64,000 nt of DNA from Alkalibacter saccharofermentans DSM 14828. GTDB taxonomy: Bacteria; Bacillota; Clostridia; Eubacteriales; Alkalibacteraceae. The notes beneath the pieces are model-generated. The model was not told the origin of the DNA and did not search any database. It saw nothing but the letters and a program-made list of their open reading frames with translations. Of this stretch, positions 50,987-58,886 are shown in pieces. Numbering within the stretch: the stretch's first letter is position 1; each line of letters starts with the position of its first letter. The stretch is taken from contig NZ_FQTU01000001.1 in the NCBI RefSeq assembly GCF_900128885.1, forward strand, positions 248,001-312,000, given 5' to 3'. The position numbers and the translations under genes are program-made.

Positions 50987-52186
50987 ATGGGAAAAGCACT
51001 GATTATTGGAGCCGGTGGCGTTTCAAATGTCGTAGTACATAAATGCTGCCAAAATTCCGATATATTCGAAGAAATCTGCTTGGCAAGCAGAACTATAGAA
51101 AAATGCGACGCCATCGTGGCTAAGCTTCCTGAAACGAAAACAAAGGTAAGCACAGCAAAAGTGGATGCAGACAATACGGATGAGGTAATATCCTTGATTG
51201 AAAAGTTCAACCCGGATATAGTAATAAACGTTGCCCTGCCTTATCAGGATCTTACGATAATGGATGCATGCCTTGCAACAGGCGTTCATTATATGGATAC
51301 AGCCAACTATGAACCGCCGGATGTCCCTAAATTCGAGTATAAGTGGCAATGGGCATATAGGGAAAGGTTCGAAAAGGCAGGCCTTACTGCGTTGTTAGGC
51401 AGCGGCTTCGATCCCGGTGTAACAGGCGTTTTCTGTGCTTATGCGCAAAAGCACTATTTTGATGAAATTCATTATATCGACATCGTGGATGCAAATGCAG
51501 GAGATCATGGATATCCCTTTGCAACAAATTTTAATCCAGAGATTAACATCAGGGAAATTACTGCTAACGGTAGGTACTTTGAGAACGACGATTGGGTGGA
51601 AATTCCTCCTATGTCTATGAAGAAAACCTATGACCTGCCCCAGATAGGCGAAAAGGATATTTATCTTCTCTATCACGAAGAGCTGGAATCTTTATCTAAA
51701 AACATAAAAGGCATCAAGAGAATCCGTTTTTGGATGACATTCTCCGAAAAATATCTGACACACCTAAAAGTATTGGAAAATGTAGGAATGACTTCTATCG
51801 AACCCATCGATTTTGAGGGTCAAAAGATTTCTCCTCTTCACTTCCTAAAGGCGGTACTGCCTGATCCTGCTTCACTGGGACCTAGAACAAAAGGCAAGAC
51901 GAATATAGGTTGCGTAATTCAGGGAATCAAAGACGGCAAACCAAAGACTTACTATGTTTACAATGTCTGCGACCACCAGGAAGCTTATCGGGAAGTGGGC
52001 TCACAAGCAATTTCCTATACAACAGGCGTACCTGCAATGATCGGAGCGATGATGATTCTTAAAGGCTTATGGAAAAAACCTGGAGTATACAATGTAGAAG
52101 AATTTGATCCGGATCCTTTTATGGAAGCTTTAAACGAAAATGGTCTTCCATGGCAGGAATCCTTTGATCCGATTTTATTGGACTAG
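50987..52186 (+). CDS. Carboxynorspermidine/carboxyspermidine dehydrogenase
   Basis: A saccharopine-dehydrogenase-family enzyme (399 aa). The family joins aspartate semialdehyde to diaminopropane or putrescine with NADPH, giving carboxy(nor)spermidine. The NADPH motif is ALIIGAGGVSNVVVHKC; DTANYEPPDVPKFEYKWQWAYRERFEKAG and LLGSGFDPGVTGVFCAYAQKH are characteristic of this branch rather than lysine-pathway enzymes. The decarboxylase gene nine bases downstream confirms the pathway. With speA nearby, putrescine and hence spermidine seems the more likely product line. Confidence 0.92.
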   Translation: MGKALIIGAGGVSNVVVHKCCQNSDIFEEICLASRTIEKCDAIVAKLPETKTKVSTAKVDADNTDEVISLIEKFNPDIVINVALPYQDLTIMDACLATGVHYMDTANYEPPDVPKFEYKWQWAYRERFEKAGLTALLGSGFDPGVTGVFCAYAQKHYFDEIHYIDIVDANAGDHGYPFATNFNPEINIREITANGRYFENDDWVEIPPMSMKKTYDLPQIGEKDIYLLYHEELESLSKNIKGIKRIRFWMTFSEKYLTHLKVLENVGMTSIEPIDFEGQKISPLHFLKAVLPDPASLGPRTKGKTNIGCVIQGIKDGKPKTYYVYNVCDHQEAYREVGSQAISYTTGVPAMIGAMMILKGLWKKPGVYNVEEFDPDPFMEALNENGLPWQESFDPILLD

Positions 52187-52195
52187 GAGCAGATT

Positions 52196-53335
52196 ATGAC
52201 TATAGATTTTAATAAAATCCCTACTCCCTGCTACGTGGTAGACGAGAGTTTGATCATAAAGAATCTCGAGCTTCTAAAATCAGTTCAAGACAGAACCGGA
52301 TGCAAGATACTTCTAGCCCTAAAAGGTTTTTCAATGCATGCTCTTTTCCCCCTTATAGGTCAGTATTTAAAGGGCATCACCTCCAGCTCTCTCTTTGAAG
52401 CTCGTTTAGGATATGAAGAGATGGGCAAAGAAGTCCACGCTTATGCTCCAGCTTATGTGGAAGAGGATTTCGATGAGCTTTTAGGTTATGTAGACCACTT
52501 GGTATTTAACAGTTTCGATCAATGGCTTAAGTACAAGGCCAAGGTGAAGTCAGTGAAGTCAAAAAACATCGAGTGCGGCATACGGATAAACCCTCAGTAT
52601 TCTGAGATATCTACTCCCATCTATAATCCTTGTTACACCAATTCAAGGTTGGGAGTGACTTTGGATAATTTCAAGCCAGATTTGTTGGATGGTATAGACG
52701 GACTTCATTTTCATACCATGTGCGAGCAGAATTCTGATACGCTGGAACGAACAATCAAGGTAGTGGACGAAAAGTTTGGCAAATACCTCAAAAATATGAA
52801 ATGGCTTAACTTTGGCGGGGGTCATCACATAACGAGACCAGATTACGACATAGAAAAGCTTATAAACTCCATTATTTTCATGAGGGATAAATACGATATC
52901 GAAATTTACTTAGAGCCCGGAGAGGCAATAGCTTTGAATACCGGCTACTTGGTAGGTTCAGTCCTTGATATAGTTGAAAACGGCATGGAAATAGCCATTT
53001 TGGATGCATCTGCAGCATGCCACATGCCTGATGTGCTGGAGATGCCATACCGCCCTCATATCATAAATTCTGATGAACCAGGTGTGCTTTTGCATACCTA
53101 TAGACTTGGAGGCAACACCTGCCTGGCAGGTGATATAATCGGGGATTATTCCTTTGATAAGCCTCTCAAGCCTGGAGATAAATTAGTTTTTTGCGATATG
53201 GCTCACTATACCATGGTAAAGAATAACATGTTTAATGGCGTCAATCTTCCTTCAATCGCAATACATAGTGAAAAAGAGGGGTTGAAAGTGATCAGAAAAT
53301 TCACTTTCGAAGATTATAAAAACAGGCTATCTTAA
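52196..53335 (+). CDS. nspC: Carboxynorspermidine decarboxylase
   Basis: PLP-dependent decarboxylase (379 aa, alanine-racemase fold) making (nor)spermidine from its carboxy form. PLP Lys43 is in LLALKGFSMHALF; GLHFHTMCEQN, WLNFGGGHHITRPDYD and YLEPGEAIALNTGYLVG follow, and ACHMPDVLEMPYRP carries late active-site residues. The AGGAG site overlaps the stop codon of the preceding gene. A terminator follows directly. Confidence 0.94.
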   Translation: MTIDFNKIPTPCYVVDESLIIKNLELLKSVQDRTGCKILLALKGFSMHALFPLIGQYLKGITSSSLFEARLGYEEMGKEVHAYAPAYVEEDFDELLGYVDHLVFNSFDQWLKYKAKVKSVKSKNIECGIRINPQYSEISTPIYNPCYTNSRLGVTLDNFKPDLLDGIDGLHFHTMCEQNSDTLERTIKVVDEKFGKYLKNMKWLNFGGGHHITRPDYDIEKLINSIIFMRDKYDIEIYLEPGEAIALNTGYLVGSVLDIVENGMEIAILDASAACHMPDVLEMPYRPHIINSDEPGVLLHTYRLGGNTCLAGDIIGDYSFDKPLKPGDKLVFCDMAHYTMVKNNMFNGVNLPSIAIHSEKEGLKVIRKFTFEDYKNRLS

Positions 53336-53357
53336 AGAGCAGGCTTTCTGCTCTTTT
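53334..53357 (+). terminator. Terminator after nspC
   Basis: AAAGAGCAG pairs perfectly with CTGCTCTTT, followed by TC. The stop codon of nspC lies at its left foot. Readthrough into trmB is possible because no separate trmB promoter is obvious. Confidence 0.7.
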
Positions 53358-53397
53358 CTATTGCATAAATTTTAAAGTGGAGAAAGGCAGATTTATT

Positions 53398-54033
53398 ATG
53401 AGATTGAGAAAAAAACCCTGGGCTGAACCAGAAATGAGGAAAGATTCAAAAGTCATATTCAATCAATCAGAGCACAAAGGCCATTGGAAAGAAGTCTTTG
53501 GAAATGCAAGCCCAATACATCTGGAGCTGGGATGTGGCAAGGGGCGCTTCATAACACAAAAAGCACAGGAAAACCCTGACATGAATTTTATCGCCTTAGA
53601 TTATCAAAATGAAGTTCTGATATATCTTTTAAGAAAAATAAATGAACTGAATATAGAAAATGTAAGAATTTTGCCCATGAGAGCTGATTTTCTGGAAGCT
53701 GTTTTTTCAAAAGATGAAATTAGTAAAATCTATATAAATTTTTGCAATCCTTGGCCAAAGGACAGACATCAAAAGCGTCGGCTCACTCACACCCGCTTTT
53801 TGGAAAAATACGATGCTTTCTTAAAAACAGGAGGTTTACTGGAATTTAAGACTGACGATACCCAGCTCTATAATGACAGCTTGAGATATTTTTATAATTC
53901 CGGTTATTCACTGATCTTTAAAACAACAGACCTTCACAACAGCGATTTGAAGGACAATACAAAGACTGAGTATGAAGAAAAATTTTCATCAATGGGCATA
54001 AAAATCAAGTATGCATCAGTAGAAAGGCGCTAG
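53398..54033 (+). CDS. trmB: tRNA (guanine-46-N7)-methyltransferase
   Basis: SAM-dependent enzyme that makes m7G46 in the tRNA variable loop (211 aa). The SAM site is IHLELGCGKGRFITQKA and the family block is YINFCNPWPKDRHQKRRLTHTRFL; GGLLEFKTDDTQLYNDSL follows. ATG at 53398 gives the conserved MRLRKKPWA opening; the GTG at 53377 would add seven residues without family support. The stop codon is embedded in a hairpin shared with the opposite gene. Confidence 0.93.
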   Translation: MRLRKKPWAEPEMRKDSKVIFNQSEHKGHWKEVFGNASPIHLELGCGKGRFITQKAQENPDMNFIALDYQNEVLIYLLRKINELNIENVRILPMRADFLEAVFSKDEISKIYINFCNPWPKDRHQKRRLTHTRFLEKYDAFLKTGGLLEFKTDDTQLYNDSLRYFYNSGYSLIFKTTDLHNSDLKDNTKTEYEEKFSSMGIKIKYASVERR

Positions 54034-54055
54034 ACCCCATGTCTAGCGCCTTTTT
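54026..54055 (+). terminator. Terminator of trmB holding both convergent stop codons
   Basis: GGCGCTAGAC and GTCTAGCGCC form a perfect ten-pair stem around CCCAT, followed by TTTTT on the plus strand. The TAG of trmB lies in one arm and the TAG of the opposite gene in the other. Confidence 0.85.
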
Positions 54056-54816
54056 GGAAACCACGGAAAAAATTTATTTGTGACTTTAGCATATTCCCTG
54101 AACTCTTCCCTTTTCATGTACTTCTTTTCAAGAAGTGGAACCCCTGATACGAACAACAGAAGATAATTAATGGTTATGGGACTTACTATGCCCCATATGT
54201 CTTCTAAGGAACTTAATGAAACTAAAAATATCCCCCACCACATTATCGCCTCTCCAAAATAATTTGGGTGACGAGTATACTTCCAAAGACCGGAACTCAT
54301 GATTTTACCCTTGTTTTCTGAGTTTTTCACAAACTTTCTAAGCTGATAGTCTCCAACAGCTTCAAAGAAAAAACCTACCATCCATATTAACAAACCTATA
54401 TATGCCGTTATTCCCAAATTACCGGTGGGAGATGCGCTCATTATCATAATAGGAGTGGATATTACATACAAAAACATTCCCTGTATTAGGAATACATTAA
54501 CAAATGCTTTAATATAGTAATTTTTAGTTCCCCATTTTTTTCGCATTTCAACATATCTATAGTCTTCCGGCTTACCCCAGTTTCTTATGGAAATATAGAA
54601 AAAGAGTCTGATAGCCCATATTATTACCAGCCCTCCCCCAAGTACCAGCCTATGGTTAGCTGCTTGGTTAGAAATCATAGCATAAATAGCTACAGCTGCA
54701 AAACCGGGTCCCCATGCAATATCAGCTATTGAATTGTTTTCAACCTTCTGTGCGATCAAAAATACGATGCTGAAGTAAAGGAAAACCAAGATTCCGATTT
54801 CCAAGTACAATATCAT
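54043..54816 (-). CDS. DUF1295 membrane protein (steroid reductase-like)
   Basis: An integral membrane protein (257 aa, about seven segments) of the DUF1295 family, related in its C-terminal half to steroid 5-alpha-reductases and ICMT-like proteins. Key blocks are ADIAWGPGFAAVAIYAM, FFYISIRNWGKPEDYRYVEMRKKWG, SGLWKYTRHPNYFGEAIMWWGIF and PLLEKKYMKREEFREYAKVTNKFFPWF. ATG at 54816 has AAGGGG eight bases before it; the GTG at 54825 is too near. It follows the DAK2-DegV gene and ends in the trmB hairpin. The substrate is unknown. Confidence 0.82.
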   Translation of the reverse strand: MILYLEIGILVFLYFSIVFLIAQKVENNSIADIAWGPGFAAVAIYAMISNQAANHRLVLGGGLVIIWAIRLFFYISIRNWGKPEDYRYVEMRKKWGTKNYYIKAFVNVFLIQGMFLYVISTPIMIMSASPTGNLGITAYIGLLIWMVGFFFEAVGDYQLRKFVKNSENKGKIMSSGLWKYTRHPNYFGEAIMWWGIFLVSLSSLEDIWGIVSPITINYLLLFVSGVPLLEKKYMKREEFREYAKVTNKFFPWFPKRR

Positions 54817-54828
54817 TGAAAACACCCC

Positions 54829-56613
54829 TTAGTCCGCCATCACTGCAATTGCTACGCACCCGATTCCCGCGCTCATTGCTACAATTGGCGATATGCTCAT
54901 TATATACTCTGGATCCTTCCCGATTACTTCTTTGAATGTTGATTCATACTCAGCCGCTCTTTCTTCTGCTCCTGCATGGACGATGGCATATCTAATATCG
55001 GTTTCCTTTTTCTTGATTTCCTTTATTCTCTTGACGATTTTTTTTGTATTTGCTCCCGTGCTGAAAGCTTTATCGAGAATAGTTCCCATGCCATTCTCGT
55101 CCAATGATATAACAGGTTTAAGATTCATTATTTTTGCTGCAATACCCGTGACCTTATTTACTCTTCCCGACCTGACCATGTATTTGAGAGTATTAACGCT
55201 TACGAATATTTTTGTCTTTTGAGCCAGTCTGTTGATTTCATCGACAATTTCGTCATGATCGTACCCTTTTTCTATAAGTTCTGCCGCTTTCATTACCAAC
55301 AGCCCTTGTGCTCCCGAGTTTTGCTTTGAATCGATGACATCTATTTTTTTACCTGCTTTAATGAAAAGCTCTGCCGCATTTGATACTGTTTGATGGGTGC
55401 CGCTGAGGGCTTTCGCCACAGTAATGGCTATCACTGAATCGTAATGTTCTGTAAGTGATGCAAATATGCTTTCCACAACTTTATAGTTTGGCTGTGAAGA
55501 TGTAGGATATTCCTCTACCTGATCCATCAAATCGTAGAAGTTTTCAGAAGTTATAGTTAGTTTGTCTAAATAAGCTGTGTCCTCCATCATAAGGTTCAAA
55601 GGTATCATGTGAATCTGGTGTTCATCCATGATATCTCGAGGCAAATCAGCAATAGAATCGGTCACTAGAGCTATCTTGTATTTTCTATTATAAATAGAGT
55701 CGTATTGCGACTTCATATCATCCACCTTTTGTTGTTTGATTATCCCGTAATTTCGCAGTATCATAAATATTTCATCGGGATTGTCCGTGTGGATATGAAT
55801 TCTAGCCTTGCTTTCATTTCCGGCAACTATAAGGGAATCACCGAGATCTTTCAGCTCTTTTTTTATGCTGTCCAGATTAATCCCTTCATTTTGAACCAAG
55901 CCTTCTGTACAATACCTGAAGTTGAATTCATTGTGGACATTTTCAGGATGATCTTCAAATGAAATCCCACCAAAGCTATCCTTGTTGAGCTCTTCTATCT
56001 TTCCTGTATGAAGGAACCTTGCAAAGCCCTCAATAAAGTGAACAAACCCCTTTGCTCCTGAATCGACGACAGCTGCATCCTTTAAAACCTTTAATTTATT
56101 CGGTGTATCTTTTAGTGAATTGATAGCAGCATCCAAGGAACCGGAAATCAAATCGTAAAAATCTGCCGCATTCTCTTTTAAACTGTATATGGAGTCGGCC
56201 CAATCTTTTATCACGGTAATCATCGTTCCTTCCACCGGATTGCTTATTGCAGCATATGCGTGAGGAACCGCTTGTTTTACCGATTCTGCAAAAGTGCTTA
56301 TCGATATTCTATCATCTTCTTTCAAGCCCATGGAAATTCCGTTTATATACTGGGCGAATATTATTCCGGAATTGCCCCTGGCACCGATTAAGGCCGCATC
56401 TGCTATGGATTTGAATGTTTCCCTTGCGGAACCTTCAAATTTTGCTTCTTCTATTATTGTCGTCATCGTCGAAGCCAAGTTGTTGCCCGTATCTCCGTCT
56501 GGAACAGGAAAAACGTTTATTTCATTTAGAACTTTTTTTTGACTGATAACTTCATTTGCTCCCGACAAAAATGAATAATATATCTTCTCTCCATCTAAAT
56601 GCGTAACTTTCAT
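54829..56613 (-). CDS. DAK2-DegV fusion, probable fatty-acid kinase with built-in fatty-acid-binding domain
   Basis: A fusion (594 aa). Residues 1 to about 200 are a DhaL/DAK2 kinase domain with INVFPVPDGDTGNNLASTM (Mg-ATP Asp residues) and GARGNSGIIFAQYINGIS. A middle domain (about 230-310) is FakA-like, with KARIHIHTDNPDEIFMIL. From about 312 to the end is a DegV/FakB domain that binds a fatty acid (KIALVTDSIADLP, SSQPNYKVVESIF, TVAKALSGTHQTVSNAAEL, RSGRVNK). In Staphylococcus, FakA and FakB are separate proteins that phosphorylate exogenous fatty acids. Here they are joined, so one chain may do both. Cytoplasmic. Confidence 0.88.
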   Translation of the reverse strand: MKVTHLDGEKIYYSFLSGANEVISQKKVLNEINVFPVPDGDTGNNLASTMTTIIEEAKFEGSARETFKSIADAALIGARGNSGIIFAQYINGISMGLKEDDRISISTFAESVKQAVPHAYAAISNPVEGTMITVIKDWADSIYSLKENAADFYDLISGSLDAAINSLKDTPNKLKVLKDAAVVDSGAKGFVHFIEGFARFLHTGKIEELNKDSFGGISFEDHPENVHNEFNFRYCTEGLVQNEGINLDSIKKELKDLGDSLIVAGNESKARIHIHTDNPDEIFMILRNYGIIKQQKVDDMKSQYDSIYNRKYKIALVTDSIADLPRDIMDEHQIHMIPLNLMMEDTAYLDKLTITSENFYDLMDQVEEYPTSSQPNYKVVESIFASLTEHYDSVIAITVAKALSGTHQTVSNAAELFIKAGKKIDVIDSKQNSGAQGLLVMKAAELIEKGYDHDEIVDEINRLAQKTKIFVSVNTLKYMVRSGRVNKVTGIAAKIMNLKPVISLDENGMGTILDKAFSTGANTKKIVKRIKEIKKKETDIRYAIVHAGAEERAAEYESTFKEVIGKDPEYIMSISPIVAMSAGIGCVAIAVMAD

Positions 56614-56636
56614 TTACATCATCCCTTCATGTAATT

Positions 56637-57038
56637 TTATTTTAAAAATGTCTTGACGACCAGAAAGCTTATCGTCGAGGTCAAGCCGCTTAAAACCGTA
56701 CCCCATATCAAGTCGATTATTGTTATAGTCAAAGGCCAGTCTCTTATAGTAGCAAGGTTTGTGAGATCGTAAGTCGCGTATGTTATAAATCCAAAAAGCC
56801 CTCCGGCTAAAATCGCATACATTATATCCCCCTTTTCAAGCGCCGGGTTGATTACAAAAAACACCATCCCTGCAACGAACAATAGATAAAATACTATTGC
56901 TGCTGTCCAATTAACTTCTGGAGCCAACAGATAGCCCAGGTATCTCTGATACAAATTTTTAGCAATAACTCCGAGCCAAATCAAGTCTATTGCAAAGAAC
57001 ACCAATACAGCTACGCCGTATACCTTTAGAAATTGCAT
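56637..57038 (-). CDS. DUF2177 membrane protein
   Basis: A 133-residue protein with four hydrophobic segments and the DUF2177 features FFAIDLIWLGVIAKNLYQRYLG near the N terminus and GGLFGFITYATYDLTNLATIRDWPLT in the middle. The function of the family is unknown. It starts the minus-strand unit with the DAK2-DegV gene (23 bp downstream) and the DUF1295 gene. Together these suggest a membrane-lipid theme, which is only an inference. Confidence 0.82.
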   Translation of the reverse strand: MQFLKVYGVAVLVFFAIDLIWLGVIAKNLYQRYLGYLLAPEVNWTAAIVFYLLFVAGMVFFVINPALEKGDIMYAILAGGLFGFITYATYDLTNLATIRDWPLTITIIDLIWGTVLSGLTSTISFLVVKTFLK

Positions 57039-57134
57039 TGTCCTCCTCCTCTCTATTCTCTTAAATAATTATTACCCCAAATTTCATTTTTCAAATAAGC
57101 TTAATATTCATAATTATTTTATATATAATTTTTT

Positions 57135-57183
57135 CATTGTTGACATCCTACATTGTCAGATATATTCTATCATTGTAAGATAT
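57135..57183. repeat. Repeated CATTGT elements over the flavodoxin promoter
   Basis: CATTGTCAGATAT (57151-57163) and CATTGTAAGATAT (57171-57183) differ at one base and are 20 bp apart, two helical turns. A weaker CATTGTTGACATC lies at 57135-57147. They cover the spacer and the region after the -10 box. Confidence 0.55.
57140..57168 (+). promoter_or_regulatory. Promoter of the flavodoxin gene
   Basis: A perfect TTGACA (57140-57145) and TATTCT (57163-57168), 17-bp spacing, 40 bp before the ATG. Confidence 0.7.
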
Positions 57184-57207
57184 TCATTATTTCAAGGAGG
57201 AGTATAA

Positions 57208-57687
57208 ATGAAAACTTTGATAGCGTTTACTACAAAATATGGCTGCACTGAAAAATGTGTCACTAAATTGGCCCAAGGTCTCAATGGGGATGTTGAGACT
57301 GTAAACTTAAAAACACAAAAAAGCCCTGACATCCAAGATTTCGACAAGATAATTTTGGGCGGATCCATTTATGCCGGCAGGATTCAAAAGGAACTGCAGA
57401 ATTTCACATCCGCCAACCTCGAAGCGCTGCAGGATAAAAAAATCGGACTTTTCGTGTGCGGAATGCGGGAAGGAGAAGAAGCCTTGCAGGAACTTAATGG
57501 AGCTTTTCCTGAAAGCTTGCGAAAAATAGCTGTCGCAAAAGAATTTTTCGGGGGAGAATTCATATTCAGCAAGATGAAATTCTTGGACAAAGTCATTGCT
57601 AAAAAAGTCTCCGGAATGGAGAATGATACTTCAAATTTAAATCAAGGTAAGATAGAGAGTTTTATCTCGAATATGAATAATATTTAA
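57208..57687 (+). CDS. Flavodoxin-domain protein (HemG-like)
   Basis: A flavodoxin-fold protein (159 aa). The FMN phosphate loop is TTKYGCTEKCVTKLAQ and the second FMN loop is ILGGSIYAGRIQKELQNF, both of the HemG/menaquinone-dependent type. Clostridial members are usually of unknown partner; protoporphyrinogen oxidation is unlikely here because the window's tetrapyrrole operon has no haem branch. AAGGAGGAG precedes the ATG. Single-gene unit with repeats over its promoter. Confidence 0.85.
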   Translation: MKTLIAFTTKYGCTEKCVTKLAQGLNGDVETVNLKTQKSPDIQDFDKIILGGSIYAGRIQKELQNFTSANLEALQDKKIGLFVCGMREGEEALQELNGAFPESLRKIAVAKEFFGGEFIFSKMKFLDKVIAKKVSGMENDTSNLNQGKIESFISNMNNI

Positions 57688-57705
57688 ATGGTCATTAAAT
57701 TTTTA

Positions 57706-57734
57706 TTGAATAATCCTGCATTTTTATATAAAAT
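57706..57734 (+). promoter_or_regulatory. Promoter of the DAHP synthase gene between inverted-repeat arms
   Basis: TTGAAT (57706-57711) and TAAAAT (57729-57734), 17-bp spacing. It is bracketed by AAATGGTCATTAAAT (57686-57700) and ATTTAATAACCATTT (57737-57751), inverted repeats matching at 14 of 15 positions. Confidence 0.6.
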
Positions 57735-57791
57735 ATATTTAATAACCATTTTTAAATATGGATATTGAATACATAACGAGGAGTTCAATAT

Positions 57792-58820
57792 ATGAATATG
57801 AAATTAATAAAAAGGCTTCCCTCAAAAGAGGAAATCCGTGATCTATTGCCTGTATCACCTGACAGTCAAAAAGCAAGAGCAAATAAAATTGATGAAATAA
57901 AATCAATTTTCTCCGGAGAAGACGATCGTTTTCTCCTTGTGATAGGTCCATGCTCTGCAGACAATGAAGATTCTGTCTATGAGTATATTGACAGACTGGC
58001 ACGACTGCAAGAAGAGGTTAAAGACAGAGTACTGATGGTACCCAGAATCTATACAAACAAGCCCAGAACCACAGGCGGAGGTTACAAGGGCATGCTACAC
58101 CAGCCAGACCCCAACAAAGAACCTGACATGTCTGAAGGCATTAAGGCCATGAGGAAATTACACATAAAAGCACTTGAGAGCTTCCATATGCCTGCAGCAG
58201 ATGAAATGCTTTATCCTGACAATTACTCTTACCTTGAAGATATTCTTGGTTACATCGCCATCGGAGCACGATCTGTTGAAAATCAACAACACAGATTGAC
58301 TTGCAGCGGAGTAGATATTCCTGTGGGCATGAAAAACCCAACAAGCGGTGATTGTTCTGTCATGCTAAACGCGATAAATGCAGCTCAACAAGGTCACAGA
58401 TTCATTTACAGAGGTTTTGACGCTGAATCTTCAGGAAATCCTTACGCTCATGGGATACTAAGAGGAGCGGTCGATCCATATGGAAAGAACGTGCCAAATT
58501 ACCATTATGAAGATTTAAAATTCTTCTCCGAGCTTTACGAGAAAACCGAATTTGCAAATAAAGCCATCATAATTGACACTAACCACGCTAATTCCATGAA
58601 ACGATACAAAGAACAGCCTAGAATCGCCAAGGAGATTTTATGGAGCAGAAAATACGATCCATTGCTTAAAAAGATGGTAAAGGGTCTAATGATTGAAAGC
58701 TACCTGGTTGAAGGAAGCCAGGATGTTTCTGAGAATACATACGGAAAATCAATAACTGATCCTTGTCTCGGATGGGAAGACACGGAAAAACTTGTTTATC
58801 ACATAGCTGAAAATTCATAA
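57792..58820 (+). CDS. 3-deoxy-7-phosphoheptulonate synthase (class I)
   Basis: First enzyme of the shikimate pathway, joining PEP and erythrose 4-phosphate (342 aa). Class-I (AroF/G/H) features: LLVIGPCSADNEDSVYEYI with the metal Cys, MVPRIYTNKPRTTGGGYKG, and NHANSMKRYKEQPRIAKEI with a metal His, then LMIESYLVEGSQ. There is no chorismate-mutase or ACT extension, so any feedback control would be of the AroF/G/H type. GAGGAG precedes the ATG. It stands alone, away from other aro genes. Confidence 0.94.
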   Translation: MNMKLIKRLPSKEEIRDLLPVSPDSQKARANKIDEIKSIFSGEDDRFLLVIGPCSADNEDSVYEYIDRLARLQEEVKDRVLMVPRIYTNKPRTTGGGYKGMLHQPDPNKEPDMSEGIKAMRKLHIKALESFHMPAADEMLYPDNYSYLEDILGYIAIGARSVENQQHRLTCSGVDIPVGMKNPTSGDCSVMLNAINAAQQGHRFIYRGFDAESSGNPYAHGILRGAVDPYGKNVPNYHYEDLKFFSELYEKTEFANKAIIIDTNHANSMKRYKEQPRIAKEILWSRKYDPLLKKMVKGLMIESYLVEGSQDVSENTYGKSITDPCLGWEDTEKLVYHIAENS

Positions 58821-58827
58821 AATACAA

Positions 58828-58853
58828 GGGCAAACTTTATAGTTTGTCTTTTT
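58828..58853 (+). terminator. Terminator of the DAHP synthase gene
   Basis: GGCAAACT pairs with AGTTTGTC around TTAT, followed by TTTTTATC. Confidence 0.8.
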
Positions 58854-58886
58854 ATCTAACTAAAATCAAATCACGAGGAGGTCCTT

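Noticed and set aside
53285..53309. Eight-bp inverted repeat GAAAGTGA/TCACTTTC near the end of nspC
   Set aside because: Short, inside conserved coding sequence and without a T run; the real terminator is at 53334-53357.
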